Positions 13,828 to 24,510 of a stretch of DNA of 48,457 nt are shown in pieces. Position 1 is the first letter of the stretch; each line of letters starts with the position of its first letter. The notes below the pieces were generated by a model. That model saw only the letters and a program-made list of their open reading frames with translations. It ran no database searches and was not told the DNA's origin. A program made the translations under genes and the position numbers. Origin of the DNA: an uncultured Pelagibacteraceae bacterium (lineage in GTDB: Bacteria > Pseudomonadota > Alphaproteobacteria > Pelagibacterales > Pelagibacteraceae); assembly GCA_902574695.1 (NCBI GenBank), contig CACGON010000007.1, forward strand, positions 1 through 48,457. The letters are read 5' to 3'.

Positions 13828-14823
13828 TTAATTTTTATTATAGTAAGTTTCTGCAATTTCAACAGCATTAAGTGCAGCGCCTCTAAGTAAATTATCAGAA
13901 ACAATCCACAAATTTATAGAATTTTTGTTAGAATTATCTGTTCTTATTCTAGATATAAATGTCTCATTTTTTTCCGCCGCGTCCACTGGTGTAGCGTACA
14001 TATTATCTGAAGGTTCATCTATTACCTTGCATCCTTCAGCTTTATTTAAAACTTTTTTTATTTCTGATGGAGATACAGTTTTTGTAAATTCTATGTTTAA
14101 TGACTCTGCATGTGATATTAAAACAGGAATACGAACACATGTTGCTGTTAATTCAATTTTTTTATCTAAAATTTTTTTAGTTTCATTAACCATTTTTAGT
14201 TCTTCTTTTGTGTATCCATCATTTAAAAAATCATCAATATGAGGTATTGCATTAAATGCAATTTGTTTTGTAAAATTTTTTGATGTAACTTCTTTATTAT
14301 CTAAAACAGCTTTAGTTTGATCTATCAGTTCATCCATTGATGCTTTACCAGCCCCAGAAACTGATTGATATGTAGATACTACAACTCTTTTAATGTTAAA
14401 TAAATCATGTAAAGGCTTTAAAACAATAACCATTTGTGCGGTGGAACAATTTGGATTTGCTATAATATTTTTTTTTAAATTACTAAGATGTTGTTTATTT
14501 ACCTGTGGTACAATTAACGGTACGTCTGGATCCATTCTAAAAAAACTTGAATTATCAATGACAACAGAAAATTTGGCTGCTTTAGGTGCATAGGTCTCAG
14601 ATATTTTTTTTCCTGCTGAAAAAAAAGTGATGTCAACTTTAGAAAAATCGAAATTTTCTAAGTTTTCAACTTTTATTTTTTTTCCTTTAAAGGATAATTC
14701 TTTACCTGAACTTTTTTTAGATGCTAATAGATGAAGGTTTTCTATTGAAAGTTTTTTTTGTTCCAAAACTTCAATGATTTTACGTCCTACATTTCCTGTG
14801 GCACCAACAATAGCGATTTTCAT
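13828..14823 (-). CDS. asd: Aspartate-semialdehyde dehydrogenase
   Basis: NADPH-dependent reduction of aspartyl phosphate, the branch point to lysine/diaminopimelate, threonine and methionine. The N-terminal Rossmann motif is G-A-T-G-N-V-G; the active-site Cys lies in N-P-N-C-S-T, with S-V-S-G-A-G following. Length 331 is typical of the short bacterial type. It sits between dmdA (20-base gap) and sdhC (no gap). dapF in the same window uses the diaminopimelate branch that this enzyme opens. Confidence 0.95.
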   Translation of the reverse strand: MKIAIVGATGNVGRKIIEVLEQKKLSIENLHLLASKKSSGKELSFKGKKIKVENLENFDFSKVDITFFSAGKKISETYAPKAAKFSVVIDNSSFFRMDPDVPLIVPQVNKQHLSNLKKNIIANPNCSTAQMVIVLKPLHDLFNIKRVVVSTYQSVSGAGKASMDELIDQTKAVLDNKEVTSKNFTKQIAFNAIPHIDDFLNDGYTKEELKMVNETKKILDKKIELTATCVRIPVLISHAESLNIEFTKTVSPSEIKKVLNKAEGCKVIDEPSDNMYATPVDAAEKNETFISRIRTDNSNKNSINLWIVSDNLLRGAALNAVEIAETYYNKN

Positions 14824-14843
14824 GACTTATTTAATACTTTATA

Positions 14844-15953
14844 TTAGATAAAGGGTAAATCGCAAACTGTTCCATTTGCAGATTTACCATTAATATTTAT
14901 TTTAAATTTTGAAGATTTATCCCAATTGAGATCTTTAAGCATTGCTATCCCTATTACTTTTTTAAAGTGAGGTGAATAAACTCCTGATCTTAATTCACCA
15001 ATAGCTTTGTTATTGCTATCAAAAATTTTAATTGTCTCAGAAATGCTTATATTGTCGATGTCAATTTTTACGCCCATAAGTTTTTTTTTAATGCCATTTT
15101 TATTATATTTAATTAACTCTTCTTTACCTAAAAAATCTACATTGCTGTCAATATTTACATATTTGTCCAGGCCGCATTCATAAGGGTTATCACTATTGTC
15201 CATATCATTCCCGTAAGAAAGTAATCCGCTTTCTATTCTTTCAATTAAATTTGGACAACCTGGTTTTACATTAAATTCTTTACCATCTTCAAAAAGTTTG
15301 TCATATAACTGTAAACCAGATTTTGTATTTTCAACGTAAATTTCATATCCCCCTTGCTTTGACCAACCTGACCTAGCTATCAAATGCTTATCTCCACCGA
15401 ATTCAAAATAATCAAAACCAAAAAATTTCATTTCTGCTATTTTTTTTCCAAAAATTTTTTCCATTAGACCAAAAGATTTTGGACCCTGAACTGCCATAAT
15501 ATTTACATCTGGCTCAGTAATCTTAACGTTAAATCCTTTTCCGATTGCTAAACCTTTTGCAAATAAAATTACATCCGAGTCAGCAATAGATATCCACCAC
15601 TTGTCCTCTTTTATTTTTAAAACAACTGGGTCATTAATCATTCCACCATTTTCATCTATTATTGGACAGTAGTAACATCTTCCTATTTTAGATTTAGATA
15701 AATCTCTACAAGTCATCAGCTGGACTAATTTAGATGAGTCTTTTCCACTTATTTCCACTTGTCTTTCAGCTGCAACATCCCAAACTTGTACATGCTCTTT
15801 TAGATGATGATAAGAGTCCTCAAGGGAGCCAAAGCTTGCGGGTAAAAGCATGTGATTATAAATTGTGTACGATGTTACACCTTGATCCTCTATTCTTGAT
15901 GAATAAGGGGTACTTCTTAATCTTCTTGATTTAGCAATATTAAATTTTTTCAT
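14844..15953 (-). CDS. dmdA: Dimethylsulfoniopropionate demethylase DmdA
   Basis: Transfers a methyl group from DMSP to tetrahydrofolate, giving methylmercaptopropionate; a GcvT-fold cytosolic enzyme. I recognise the sequence as the SAR11 DmdA type rather than glycine-cleavage GcvT. It has 369 residues, contains [28 protein letters not shown] and [13 protein letters not shown], and ends C-D-L-P-F-I, as I recall for the Pelagibacter enzyme. Neighbours confirm it: the next steps of the pathway (dmdB, dmdC) lie just upstream in the same operon, and no gcvH or gcvP is nearby. The ATG at 15953 lies inside the end of the alpha/beta hydrolase gene (14-base overlap), so the two are coupled. Confidence 0.93.
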   Translation of the reverse strand: MKKFNIAKSRRLRSTPYSSRIEDQGVTSYTIYNHMLLPASFGSLEDSYHHLKEHVQVWDVAAERQVEISGKDSSKLVQLMTCRDLSKSKIGRCYYCPIIDENGGMINDPVVLKIKEDKWWISIADSDVILFAKGLAIGKGFNVKITEPDVNIMAVQGPKSFGLMEKIFGKKIAEMKFFGFDYFEFGGDKHLIARSGWSKQGGYEIYVENTKSGLQLYDKLFEDGKEFNVKPGCPNLIERIESGLLSYGNDMDNSDNPYECGLDKYVNIDSNVDFLGKEELIKYNKNGIKKKLMGVKIDIDNISISETIKIFDSNNKAIGELRSGVYSPHFKKVIGIAMLKDLNWDKSSKFKININGKSANGTVCDLPFI

Positions 15954-16734
15954 TTTTTATTTTTAAAATAAATTCTTTAACAATTTCTCTCATTTCAAAA
16001 GCTTTTTCAAAAATTATCATATGACCACAATCAGAAATCACTTTATTTTCTGAATTTTTAATTAATTCAGACATCTTATTTCCAACTTTAAGTGGCACCA
16101 TTTTATCTAGATCTCCAAATATACATAAAGTTGCGCAATTAATTTTTTCTAAAGATTCTTTTCCAGACTTGTAATTATTACAAGCCTTTAAGTCTACAGA
16201 TAAAATCTCAATAATCTCTCTAGATGAATTAATTATCTTTTTTACTGGATTTCCACCAATAAAAGCCTTGGAACCTTCGTATCCCCATTTCATCATTAAT
16301 AAAATTGCTTTGTCGTCACCTGCTTCTGCAAGATCTATTAAATCTTGATTAACTGGCATTTTGTATGATCCTGCAACTAAAACTAATCCACTTATATGCT
16401 CAGGAAATTTTGAGGCAAAATCTATTCCAACTAAGCATCCTTGTGAGTGTCCTATTATAATTATTTTTTTTATTTTTAATACATCCATAAAATTTTTTAC
16501 CCATGAGGACATATCTTCAATTGATTTGAGGGAGGGCCCTTCTGATGTTCCGTGACCTGGTAGATCTACCGATAAAACATTATATCCTTGTGTTGCATAA
16601 AACTGCTCATGTAAAGACCAGACTATATGAGTTAAACCACTACCATGCATCAACATTATTGATGGCTTATCTTTATCAAAATCAAAGCCACCAGTTGAAA
16701 CGAATACATTTTTTCCGTTTACGTTTAAATTCAG
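15940..16734 (-). CDS. Alpha/beta hydrolase of the DMSP cluster
   Basis: Alpha/beta-hydrolase fold enzyme: oxyanion block H-G-S-G near residue 30, nucleophile elbow G-H-S-Q-G-C, and the catalytic His in D-C-G-H-M near the end. The first ATG (16656) cuts off the first strand. The open frame extends upstream as [15 protein letters not shown] with no ATG, GTG or TTG, back to a CTG at 16734, just after an in-frame TAA. That CTG overlaps the dmdB stop as CTGA, the same geometry as the ATGA overlaps elsewhere, so I take it as the start (264 residues). The substrate is unknown. Its place between dmdB and dmdA suggests an ester or thioester in DMSP breakdown. Confidence 0.78.
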   Translation of the reverse strand: MNLNVNGKNVFVSTGGFDFDKDKPSIMLMHGSGLTHIVWSLHEQFYATQGYNVLSVDLPGHGTSEGPSLKSIEDMSSWVKNFMDVLKIKKIIIIGHSQGCLVGIDFASKFPEHISGLVLVAGSYKMPVNQDLIDLAEAGDDKAILLMMKWGYEGSKAFIGGNPVKKIINSSREIIEILSVDLKACNNYKSGKESLEKINCATLCIFGDLDKMVPLKVGNKMSELIKNSENKVISDCGHMIIFEKAFEMREIVKEFILKIKNEKI

Positions 16735-18359
16735 TTAAGCTCCTTAGCTAATTTCCTTAATTCAAATTTTTGTATTTTTCCTGTTGAAGTCTTTGGTAGT
16801 TCACAAAATTCGATTTTTTTTGGCACTTTAAATCCTGCTAAAGTTTCTTTGCAATATGATATTAATTCTTTTTCTGTAACTTCTTTATCTTTTACTTTCT
16901 CAATAAATGCACATGGGACTTCCCCCCATTTTTCATCTGGCTTTGCAACGACTGCAGCAATAGACACACTTGGATGTTTAGATAGTGTATTCTCTATCTC
17001 AATTGAAGAGATATTCTCACCGCCTGAAATTATAATATCTTTAGATCTATCTTTAATTTTTATATAGCCATCAGGGTTTGTTACTGCTAGGTCTCCGGAG
17101 TGAAACCATCCATGTGACATTGCTTTATCGGTAGCATTTTTATCTTTAAAATATCCCTTCATAACAATGTTTCCTCTTATCATAATTTCACCAATTGTTT
17201 TTCCATCCATTGGAACTGGTTTCATTGTTTCAGGATCCATAACCATTGTATCTTCAGTATTAGGATACCTAACTCCTTGTCTCGCTTTAATTTCATTTTT
17301 TTTATCCTCGTCATATGAGTTCCACTCATCATTCCATGCACACTGCAGAATATGACCATAGGTTTCTGTTAAACCATAAACATGCATTACCTCAAATCCC
17401 AGTGCCTCCATTTTTTTAAAAATAATACTTGGAGGAGGTGCTCCCGCGGTTAGTACATAAACTTTATGATTTAATTTTTTTCTTTCAGACTCAGATGCTC
17501 CTGTTATCATATTTAAAACTATTGGCGCTCCACCAAAATGTGTAATTTTATGTTTATCAATTAACTCAAAAATTTTTTTAATATCTATCGCTCTTAGACA
17601 TATTGTTCGTCCATTAAGCATTGGAACTGTCCAAGGATACCCCCAACCATTACAATGAAACATTGGAACTATAGTCAAAAAATTTAATCTATTTGGCATG
17701 TTCCATGCAACTGCACTGCCAGTTGACATTAGGTAGGATCCCCTATGATGATACACAACTCCTTTCGGGTTACCAGTTGTGCCAGATGTATAACTAAGTG
17801 AAATTGCTTGCCATTCATCTTTTGGTCTTTTCCATACATAGTTATCATCTCCTGTTTTTAAAAATTCTTCATATTCTTTCTCTCCAATTTTTTTTAGTAA
17901 TGATTGGTCTGCATAATCATCTTGAATATCTATGATTATTGGTTTTATTTTTGTTTGTGTAAGTGCTTTTTGAACTACAGAATGAAGTTGCCTATCTACC
18001 ATAAGTACTTTGGCTTCACTATGATCAATTATATATGCTACAGTTTTAGCATCTAGTCTTGTATTAATTGTATTTAATATTGCACCAGTCATTGGCACAG
18101 AATAATGAGCCTCAAAAATTTCAGGTGTATTAAATGCCATTACCGAAACAGTATCTCCTTCACCTATTCCAATTTTTTCTAAAGCACTTGCAAACTTAAT
18201 GCACCTTTTATAAATTTCTTGCCAAGTATATTTCTTATCTTCGTAAATAAGTGCTTCATAATTAGGATATATATCTTTAGCTCTTTCCAAAAAACTTAAT
18301 GGGGTTAATGGCACAAAGTTAGCGTGATTTTTATCTAGATTTTGATTGTATTTATTCAT
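16731..18359 (-). CDS. dmdB: Methylmercaptopropionate-CoA ligase (acyl-CoA synthetase)
   Basis: ATP-dependent CoA ligase of the ANL superfamily, assigned as DmdB, which activates 3-methylmercaptopropionate made by DmdA. Motifs: the P-loop-like S-Y-T-S-G-T-T-G-N-P-K-G, the A5 block Y-G-L-T-E-T, the hinge region G-W-F-H-S-G-D, and the C-terminal catalytic lysine in T-S-T-G-K-I-Q-K. The ATG at 18359 (542 residues) overlaps the dmdC TGA by one base; a TTG one codon earlier is a less likely start. The superfamily is certain. The specific substrate is inferred from dmdA and dmdC in the same overlapping operon; a general medium-chain acyl-CoA ligase is the alternative. Confidence 0.85.
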   Translation of the reverse strand: MNKYNQNLDKNHANFVPLTPLSFLERAKDIYPNYEALIYEDKKYTWQEIYKRCIKFASALEKIGIGEGDTVSVMAFNTPEIFEAHYSVPMTGAILNTINTRLDAKTVAYIIDHSEAKVLMVDRQLHSVVQKALTQTKIKPIIIDIQDDYADQSLLKKIGEKEYEEFLKTGDDNYVWKRPKDEWQAISLSYTSGTTGNPKGVVYHHRGSYLMSTGSAVAWNMPNRLNFLTIVPMFHCNGWGYPWTVPMLNGRTICLRAIDIKKIFELIDKHKITHFGGAPIVLNMITGASESERKKLNHKVYVLTAGAPPPSIIFKKMEALGFEVMHVYGLTETYGHILQCAWNDEWNSYDEDKKNEIKARQGVRYPNTEDTMVMDPETMKPVPMDGKTIGEIMIRGNIVMKGYFKDKNATDKAMSHGWFHSGDLAVTNPDGYIKIKDRSKDIIISGGENISSIEIENTLSKHPSVSIAAVVAKPDEKWGEVPCAFIEKVKDKEVTEKELISYCKETLAGFKVPKKIEFCELPKTSTGKIQKFELRKLAKELN

Positions 18360-20125
18360 CAATTAAATTTATGATCCATTATGCAATTGCTTCCACTTAT
18401 TGCAGAAACATAATGGCTCTCGATTCTTGGTAAAACTCTCTCAAAATAAAATTTAGCTGTATTTATTTTATCTTCGTAAAATTGCTTATTAGAGTTATAG
18501 TTTTCATAGCTGACCTCTAGTACTTTCACCCATGAATGGGCAACTGCTATATAACCTAAAACTTTTAGATAATCATTACATGCTGCACTTACATCATTTT
18601 TTGATTTTTGCATTTTATCTTTTATCCAATCAGTAAATTTATTAAGAGTCTTAATACTATTTTCCAACTTATAGTTAAAAATTTTCAAATTTGAATTTTT
18701 GTTAGATAAATCCTTTTTTAAACTTTCAATATAATTTGATATAATATCTCTTTCCTTATTCATTAGCTTCCTAAAAACTAAATCAATGGCCTGGACCGAG
18801 TTTGTTCCCTCATAAATAGGTGTAATTCTATTATCCCTATATAATTGCTCAATGCCTTGATCTTTTGTATATCCATATCCCCCGTGTATCTGCATTGCAT
18901 CGCTTGTGATTTCCATACCTAAATCTGTAAACATTGATTTAACAACAGGTGTCATCAACGAAACAAGTTCAGAGGCTTCCTTCCTTACTTTTTCATCAGA
19001 GTGATACAAGCTTACTTCTGTTTGTTGTGATAACCAAAAACATAATGCTCTCTCACCTTCAATTATAGATTTCATATTGAGAAGCGATTTTCTTATGTCT
19101 GCATGCTCAATTATTAAATCTGCTCCACCATTTTCAGTTTTTCCATTATGAGATTTGCCTTGCTTTCGTTCCTTTGCATAACTTAATGAGTTTTGATAAG
19201 CAATTTCTGAAATACCTAACCCTTGAATACCCACAACAATTCTCTCTAAATTCATCATTGTGAACATTGAATTGAGTCCTTTATTTTTTGGTCCTATCAT
19301 ATATCCAGTGGCATCATCAAAATTTAAAACACATGTTGCTGAACCTTTGATACCCATCTTGCTTTCTATAGAGCCTGTTGATACTCCATTCCTTGGACCA
19401 ATTGTTCCATCATCTTTAACGATAAATTTTGGTACCAAAAATAAACTTATTCCTTTAGTTCCACTTGGTGAATCTGATGCTCTAGCGATTACTAAATGAA
19501 TTATATTCTCGGTTAAATCATGATCGCCTGATGTAATAAATATTTTTTGGCCGCTTAATTTATAAGTTCCATCTGGTTGCTCTATTGCTTTTGTTTTTAA
19601 CAAACCCAAATCTGTACCACATACTGGTTCTGTTAAACACATAGTGCCGCTCCAGATACCTTCAACTATTTTCGGTAGATATTTATTTTTAATTTCTTCT
19701 GTGGCGTGATGATTAATGCAATTATATGCTCCTATACTTAATTCTGAATAAAGCTTAAATGATAAGCAAGCTGAAGATAACATTTCATCAAAAAAAGCGC
19801 TTACTGTTTTCGGCATTCCTTGACCACCGTATTTTGGATCACACGATAAAGAAGTCCATCCATCTTCAATATATTTTTTATATGCCTCTTTATAGCCTGG
19901 CGGGGTTCTTACAATACCATTTTCTAATACAGTTGGATTTTCATCACCTGATTTTGCTAAGGGTAATATAATATTTTGATTTATTTTTGCTGCCTCTTCT
20001 AAAATATTTTTTACTAAATCTGGGGTTACATCTTTATATTTGTCAATTTCATTATACTTTTTATTGTTTCTTAATTTTTCATAAAGAAACATCATATCTT
20101 CAACTGGTGCTGTATAAGTTGTCAT
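18359..20125 (-). CDS. dmdC: 3-methylmercaptopropionyl-CoA dehydrogenase (acyl-CoA dehydrogenase)
   Basis: FAD acyl-CoA dehydrogenase assigned as DmdC, which oxidises methylmercaptopropionyl-CoA to methylthioacryloyl-CoA. At 588 residues it belongs to the longer acyl-CoA dehydrogenase group, with an extra C-terminal helical domain after residue about 450. Motifs: C-L-T-E-P-V-C-G-T-D in the FAD-binding barrel, Q-I-H-G-G-Y-G-Y, and the catalytic Glu in I-Y-E-G-T-N-S. It is the first gene of the DMSP set, 27 bases after leuB, and overlaps dmdB by one base. No dmdD (the next step) is found in the window. The family is certain; the substrate is inferred from neighbours. Confidence 0.84.
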   Translation of the reverse strand: MTTYTAPVEDMMFLYEKLRNNKKYNEIDKYKDVTPDLVKNILEEAAKINQNIILPLAKSGDENPTVLENGIVRTPPGYKEAYKKYIEDGWTSLSCDPKYGGQGMPKTVSAFFDEMLSSACLSFKLYSELSIGAYNCINHHATEEIKNKYLPKIVEGIWSGTMCLTEPVCGTDLGLLKTKAIEQPDGTYKLSGQKIFITSGDHDLTENIIHLVIARASDSPSGTKGISLFLVPKFIVKDDGTIGPRNGVSTGSIESKMGIKGSATCVLNFDDATGYMIGPKNKGLNSMFTMMNLERIVVGIQGLGISEIAYQNSLSYAKERKQGKSHNGKTENGGADLIIEHADIRKSLLNMKSIIEGERALCFWLSQQTEVSLYHSDEKVRKEASELVSLMTPVVKSMFTDLGMEITSDAMQIHGGYGYTKDQGIEQLYRDNRITPIYEGTNSVQAIDLVFRKLMNKERDIISNYIESLKKDLSNKNSNLKIFNYKLENSIKTLNKFTDWIKDKMQKSKNDVSAACNDYLKVLGYIAVAHSWVKVLEVSYENYNSNKQFYEDKINTAKFYFERVLPRIESHYVSAISGSNCIMDHKFN

Positions 20126-20152
20126 AATTTTTAATAAAATAATTGAAATTGT

Positions 20153-21262
20153 CTATTTTTGCAAACAAGCAATAATCGCATCCCCAATCTCTTTAGTAGA
20201 CACTTCTTTATTGCCTTTTGAACAAATATCCTTAGTTCTAAGGCCATCATCGAGGATTTTTTGTACAGCAGAATCAAGCTCTTTGGACTCTTTATCTAAA
20301 TTTAAAGAATATTTTAAAGCCATAGAAAAACTTAATATCGTGGCTATTGGGTTGGCAATACCTTTTCCAGCAATATCTGGAGCTGACCCATGTACTGGCT
20401 CATACATCGATCTCATATTTCCATCTTTATCTTTTGCGCCTAAAGATGCTGAAGGTAATAACCCAAGTGAACCTGTTAACATTGCAGCCTCATCTGATAA
20501 AATATCTCCAAATAAATTATCTGTCACTATAACATCAAATTGTTTTGGGTTTCTTAATAGTTGCATAGCACAATTATCTGCCAACATATGTTCTAGCTCC
20601 ACTTCTTTAAACTCTTTATCATGAACTGCTTGAACCTCTTCTTTCCAAAGTTGTCCAGCTTCCATAACATTTGACTTCTCACAGGAAGTAACTTTATTAT
20701 TTCTTTTTTTTGCAAGATCAAAAGCTACTCTCGAAACTCTTTCGATTTCACTTGTCGTATAAGTATGTGTATTAATACCCTTTCTTTCACCATTATCTAT
20801 TGGTTTGATCCCTCTGGGTTCTCCAAAATATATTCCTCCTGTAAGTTCTCTAACTATCATTATGTCAAGCCCAGAGACTATTTCTGGTTTTAAACTTGAT
20901 GCATCCACCAATTGTTTAAAACAAATTGCAGGCCTTAAGTTTGCGAAAAGTTTTAATTCTTTTCTTAATTTTAATAATGCTCTCTCTGGTTTTTTTGAAA
21001 AATCCAGGTTATCCCACTTTGGACCTCCTACTGCTCCCAAAATTACAGCCTCACTTTCTAAAGCTTTATAAAATACCTCATCAGTTATTGGTGTTCCATG
21101 TTTATCAAATGCAGCACCGCCAACTAGATCTTCATCGATTTCAAAATCTAAAGATCTATTTTTATTTAACCAACTTATAATTTTTTTTACCTCTGCAATT
21201 ACTTCGGGACCAATTCCATCACCTGGTAAAAGTAAAATTTTTCTTTTTTTTACTTTAATCAT
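20153..21262 (-). CDS. leuB: 3-isopropylmalate dehydrogenase
   Basis: NAD-dependent oxidative decarboxylase giving 2-oxoisocaproate for leucine. Signature features are L-P-G-D-G-I-G-P-E near the N-terminus, [10 protein letters not shown], the metal-binding [11 protein letters not shown], and [11 protein letters not shown] for the nucleotide. Length 369 is standard. It is the last of leuC-leuD-leuB and overlaps leuD by 8 bases. The DMSP genes begin 27 bases downstream, so leu and dmd genes may share a transcript. Confidence 0.96.
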   Translation of the reverse strand: MIKVKKRKILLLPGDGIGPEVIAEVKKIISWLNKNRSLDFEIDEDLVGGAAFDKHGTPITDEVFYKALESEAVILGAVGGPKWDNLDFSKKPERALLKLRKELKLFANLRPAICFKQLVDASSLKPEIVSGLDIMIVRELTGGIYFGEPRGIKPIDNGERKGINTHTYTTSEIERVSRVAFDLAKKRNNKVTSCEKSNVMEAGQLWKEEVQAVHDKEFKEVELEHMLADNCAMQLLRNPKQFDVIVTDNLFGDILSDEAAMLTGSLGLLPSASLGAKDKDGNMRSMYEPVHGSAPDIAGKGIANPIATILSFSMALKYSLNLDKESKELDSAVQKILDDGLRTKDICSKGNKEVSTKEIGDAIIACLQK

Positions 21263-21860
21263 TAAACACCCATGGTTTAGAAGATTTCAATTTTTTTTCA
21301 AATTCCTGAATATTAGATGATTTCTCCAAAGATAGTGCGATGTCATCTAGCCCTTCCAACAAACATTTTTTTTTAAAAGGTTCAATTTTAAAACTAATTT
21401 CGTTATTTCCATAAATGATTTTTTCATCATTTAAGTTTACTTCTATTTCCTCTTTTCTTTTTGAATATTCAGCTAATTCTTTAATTTTCTCTTCCTCTAA
21501 AATTATTGGCAGTATACCATTCTTAAAACAGTTATTATAAAATATATCAGCATAACTTGTGCTGATAACACATGTTATACCAAAATCTAAAAGAGCCCAT
21601 GGAGCATGTTCTCTGGATGAACCGCAACCAAAATTATTCCCTGCAATTAAAATTTTTGAATTATCAAACGGTTTTTTATTTAAAATAAATTCTTTTACAG
21701 TATTTCCATCGTTATCATATCTCATTTCATGAAAGAGATTTTTCCCAAGACCAGTTCTTTTGATTGTTTTTAAAAATTGTTTTGGAATTATCATATCCGT
21801 ATCAATATTTACTATCGGTAGATAAGCTGGGATACTTTTAAGTGATATAAATTTTTTCAT
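21255..21860 (-). CDS. leuD: 3-isopropylmalate dehydratase small subunit
   Basis: Small, swivelling subunit of isopropylmalate isomerase. The 201 residues, the opening around [12 protein letters not shown] and the loop [15 protein letters not shown] are typical of LeuD. It overlaps the leuC stop by one base (TAATG) and leuB by 8 bases. It forms the active enzyme with LeuC. Confidence 0.96.
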   Translation of the reverse strand: MKKFISLKSIPAYLPIVNIDTDMIIPKQFLKTIKRTGLGKNLFHEMRYDNDGNTVKEFILNKKPFDNSKILIAGNNFGCGSSREHAPWALLDFGITCVISTSYADIFYNNCFKNGILPIILEEEKIKELAEYSKRKEEIEVNLNDEKIIYGNNEISFKIEPFKKKCLLEGLDDIALSLEKSSNIQEFEKKLKSSKPWVFND

Positions 21861-23263
21861 TAATTTTGGTATTTTCTTACATCGTCAAGATTTCCAGCTA
21901 TTGCAGCAGCAGCTGCCATTCCTGGGCTAACTAAGTGAGTTCTTCCACCTCTTCCTTGTCTACCTTCAAAATTTCTATTTGAAGTAGATGCACATCTTTC
22001 TTGGGGTTTTAGTTTATCAGCATTCATTGCTAAACACATAGAACAGCCTGGCTCTCTCCACTCAAATCCAGATTCTATAAATATCTTATGCAAACCCTCT
22101 TGCTCTGCCTGCTCTTTAACTAAACCTGATCCAGGCACCACCATACCATGGACATGAGAGGCCTTTTTTTTATTTTTTAAGATTTGGGCTGCTTCGCGTA
22201 AATCCTCAATTCTTCCATTTGTACAGCTTCCAATAAAAACTTTATCAATTTTAATATCTTGAACTTTTATATCTGGTTTAAGACCCATATATTCTAAGGA
22301 TCTATTTATTGAATTTTTCTTATCCTCGTTTTTTTCATTATTAGGATTTGGTATTTTTCCATTTATCGGCACAACATCTTCGGGTGATGTTCCCCAAGTT
22401 ACCATTGGAGCAATATCTTCTCCGTTTAAATTAATTTCTTTATCAAATTTTGCGTTTTTATCAGTTTGAAGTGAATTCCAATATTCTAGGGCTTTATCCC
22501 AGTTTTCATTTTTTGGTGACATTGGTCTTCCTTTTAAATAATTAAAAATTTTTTCATCTGGCTGAATAAGTCCAGCCCTAGCACCACCTTCAATTGACAT
22601 GTTGCAAATTGTCATTCTCTGCTCAACAGACAGTTCTGAAATAACTGAACCAGCATACTCTAATACACATCCGGTACCACCTGCGGTCCCTATCTTTCCA
22701 ATTATTTGCAAGATAACATCTTTTGAAGTTACTCCTATAGAAAGTTTTCCATTTACGTTTATTCTAAAATTTTTAGCTTTTTTTTGTACAAGTGTTTGCG
22801 TAGCCAATACATGCTCTACTTCTGATGTGCCTATTCCAAATGCTAGAGCACCAAATGCTCCATGGGTTGCTGTATGACTATCTCCACAAACTATCACTGT
22901 TCCAGGTTGAGTAAAACCTTGTTCGGGCCCTACTATGTGGACTATGCCCTGTCTTTTGTCGTCCATGCCAAACAATTTTACACCAAACTCCTTACAATTT
23001 TTTTCCAACGTTTCAACTTGAATTTTTGAGTCAATATCTTCAATTCCTTTTGATCTATCAGTGGTTGGGATATTATGATCAACTACTGCTAGGGTTAACT
23101 TTGGTTGTCTTACTTTCCTATTTGAATTCCTTAGACCCTCAAATGCTTGTGGACTAGTAACCTCATGTATTAAATGTCTATCTACAAATAATAATGAAGT
23201 TCCATCTTCTTGTTGATGAACTAAATGTTCATTCCAGATTTTATCGTATAAAGTCTTAGGCAT
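21860..23263 (-). CDS. leuC: 3-isopropylmalate dehydratase large subunit
   Basis: Aconitase-family [4Fe-4S] large subunit of isopropylmalate isomerase. Length 467 is normal. The cluster cysteines are visible in G-S-C-T-N-G-R and G-C-S-M-C-L-A-M-N, with G-D-S-H-T-A-T-H-G upstream. It begins 11 bases after the rplS stop, so the leucine genes appear to continue from the rpsP-trmD-rplS transcript. There is no leader peptide or attenuator visible in that gap. Confidence 0.96.
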   Translation of the reverse strand: MPKTLYDKIWNEHLVHQQEDGTSLLFVDRHLIHEVTSPQAFEGLRNSNRKVRQPKLTLAVVDHNIPTTDRSKGIEDIDSKIQVETLEKNCKEFGVKLFGMDDKRQGIVHIVGPEQGFTQPGTVIVCGDSHTATHGAFGALAFGIGTSEVEHVLATQTLVQKKAKNFRINVNGKLSIGVTSKDVILQIIGKIGTAGGTGCVLEYAGSVISELSVEQRMTICNMSIEGGARAGLIQPDEKIFNYLKGRPMSPKNENWDKALEYWNSLQTDKNAKFDKEINLNGEDIAPMVTWGTSPEDVVPINGKIPNPNNEKNEDKKNSINRSLEYMGLKPDIKVQDIKIDKVFIGSCTNGRIEDLREAAQILKNKKKASHVHGMVVPGSGLVKEQAEQEGLHKIFIESGFEWREPGCSMCLAMNADKLKPQERCASTSNRNFEGRQGRGGRTHLVSPGMAAAAAIAGNLDDVRKYQN

Positions 23264-23274
23264 TTAGAAAAAGA

Positions 23275-23799
23275 TTATTTTTTTTCTTTTAGAGTCTCTT
23301 TTTCATTTTTTTCTTCAGAGGTATCTTTTTTCTCAACAGACTCTTTATTAGTTTCCTCAATTTTTTTAGCTTCCTCAGCTTTAACTTCACTTGTAGTTGT
23401 TGGCTGCTCTGTTTTTACATCTACTTCAATACCAATTTTTTTCTTAATTTTTTCTGCAATTCTTGCAGATTTACCTGTTCTGTCTCTTAGATAGTAAAGT
23501 TTTGCTCTTCTAACTTTTCCAGATCTTACCACCTTTATTGAATCCACGATAGGGCTGTAAAGTGCAAATGTTCGCTCCACACCTTCGCCAAAAGAGATTT
23601 TTCTCACCGTAAAAGATGAATTTAAATCTCTATTTTTTTTTGCAATACAAACTCCCTCGAAGTACTGAATTCTATCACGTTTTCCCTCAGTAATTTTTAC
23701 ACCAACTTTAACAATATCCCCAGGAAAAAAATTGGGTAATTTTTTCTCTGCAGCTATTTTTTTAACATTGGCTTGGTTAATTTCTTCAATTGTTTTCAT
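23275..23799 (-). CDS. rplS: 50S ribosomal protein L19 with a charged C-terminal tail
   Basis: L19 lies at the 30S-50S interface. The ATG at 23799 (MKTIEEIN, 174 residues) is preferred over an in-frame TTG five codons earlier. The core through about residue 115 has the family blocks [14 protein letters not shown], and the C-terminal [15 protein letters not shown] tail of about 55 residues rich in K, E and T follows, making the protein about half again as long as usual (about 115-120). The tail is probably disordered. It follows trmD after 16 bases. Confidence 0.94.
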   Translation of the reverse strand: MKTIEEINQANVKKIAAEKKLPNFFPGDIVKVGVKITEGKRDRIQYFEGVCIAKKNRDLNSSFTVRKISFGEGVERTFALYSPIVDSIKVVRSGKVRRAKLYYLRDRTGKSARIAEKIKKKIGIEVDVKTEQPTTTSEVKAEEAKKIEETNKESVEKKDTSEEKNEKETLKEKK

Positions 23800-23815
23800 T
23801 TGCAAATTTGTCAAT

Positions 23816-24508
23816 TTAATTTTTTTTATTATTATATTTTTGCCATAAATCTGGTCTACGGACGCGAGTTATAGCCTCTGATTGAGATAAACGCCAGTCT
23901 TTAATTTTCGCATGATCTCCTGATAAAAGCACATTTGGCACACTTTTTTCTTCCCAGATTTGTGGTTTTGTATATTGTGGGTACTCCAATAAACCGTTTT
24001 CAAAGCTTTCATCGTCAGTTGATTTTTTGTTTCCAATTACACCAGGTATCAATCTCAATATCGCATCTAAAAAAACATATGTTGCTGTTTCTCCTCCAGA
24101 GAGAACAAAATCTCCTATACTAATCTCTTCAATTTTTCTATTTTCCAAAACTCTTTGATCTATACCTTCAAAATGTCCACAAATTATATTTACTTTATTT
24201 TTTGAAGAAAGTTCTCTTGCAATTTCCTGGCTAAAAACTTTTCCCCTAGGAGAAAGATATACTATTTTTTCTCCGTCACTAATATTATGATCTAGTGATT
24301 TTGCTAAAACATCTGGCTTAATCAACATTCCAGATCCGCCACCATATGGAGTATCATCAACAGTTTTATGTTTGTCTATTGCGTAATCTCTAATGTTTAC
24401 AGTTTTAATATCCCAAATTTTTTTTTCTAGAGCTTTTCCATAAAGCCCTTTTTTAAAAGGTCCAGGAAAGTATTCGGGATATAAAGTAAATATTTGAGCT
24501 ATAAACAT
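23816..24508 (-). CDS. trmD: tRNA (guanine37-N1)-methyltransferase
   Basis: SPOUT-family methyltransferase that makes m1G37 in tRNA and prevents frameshifting. Motifs: T-L-Y-P-E-Y-F near the start, [18 protein letters not shown], and the knot residues D-F-V-L-S-G-G-E. Length 230 is normal. It starts only 2 bases after the rpsP stop. In most bacteria rimM lies between them; here there is no room for it. Confidence 0.96.
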   Translation of the reverse strand: MFIAQIFTLYPEYFPGPFKKGLYGKALEKKIWDIKTVNIRDYAIDKHKTVDDTPYGGGSGMLIKPDVLAKSLDHNISDGEKIVYLSPRGKVFSQEIARELSSKNKVNIICGHFEGIDQRVLENRKIEEISIGDFVLSGGETATYVFLDAILRLIPGVIGNKKSTDDESFENGLLEYPQYTKPQIWEEKSVPNVLLSGDHAKIKDWRLSQSEAITRVRRPDLWQKYNNKKN

Positions 24509-24510
24509 TT

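Noticed and set aside
14844-15953. Glycine cleavage T protein (GcvT) for the dmdA gene
   Set aside because: The sequence matches the DmdA pattern, no gcvH or gcvP is nearby, and the adjoining genes are the ligase and dehydrogenase of DMSP catabolism.
23800-23814. TTG start adding five residues to L19
   Set aside because: The ATG at 23799 gives the family-typical N-terminus.
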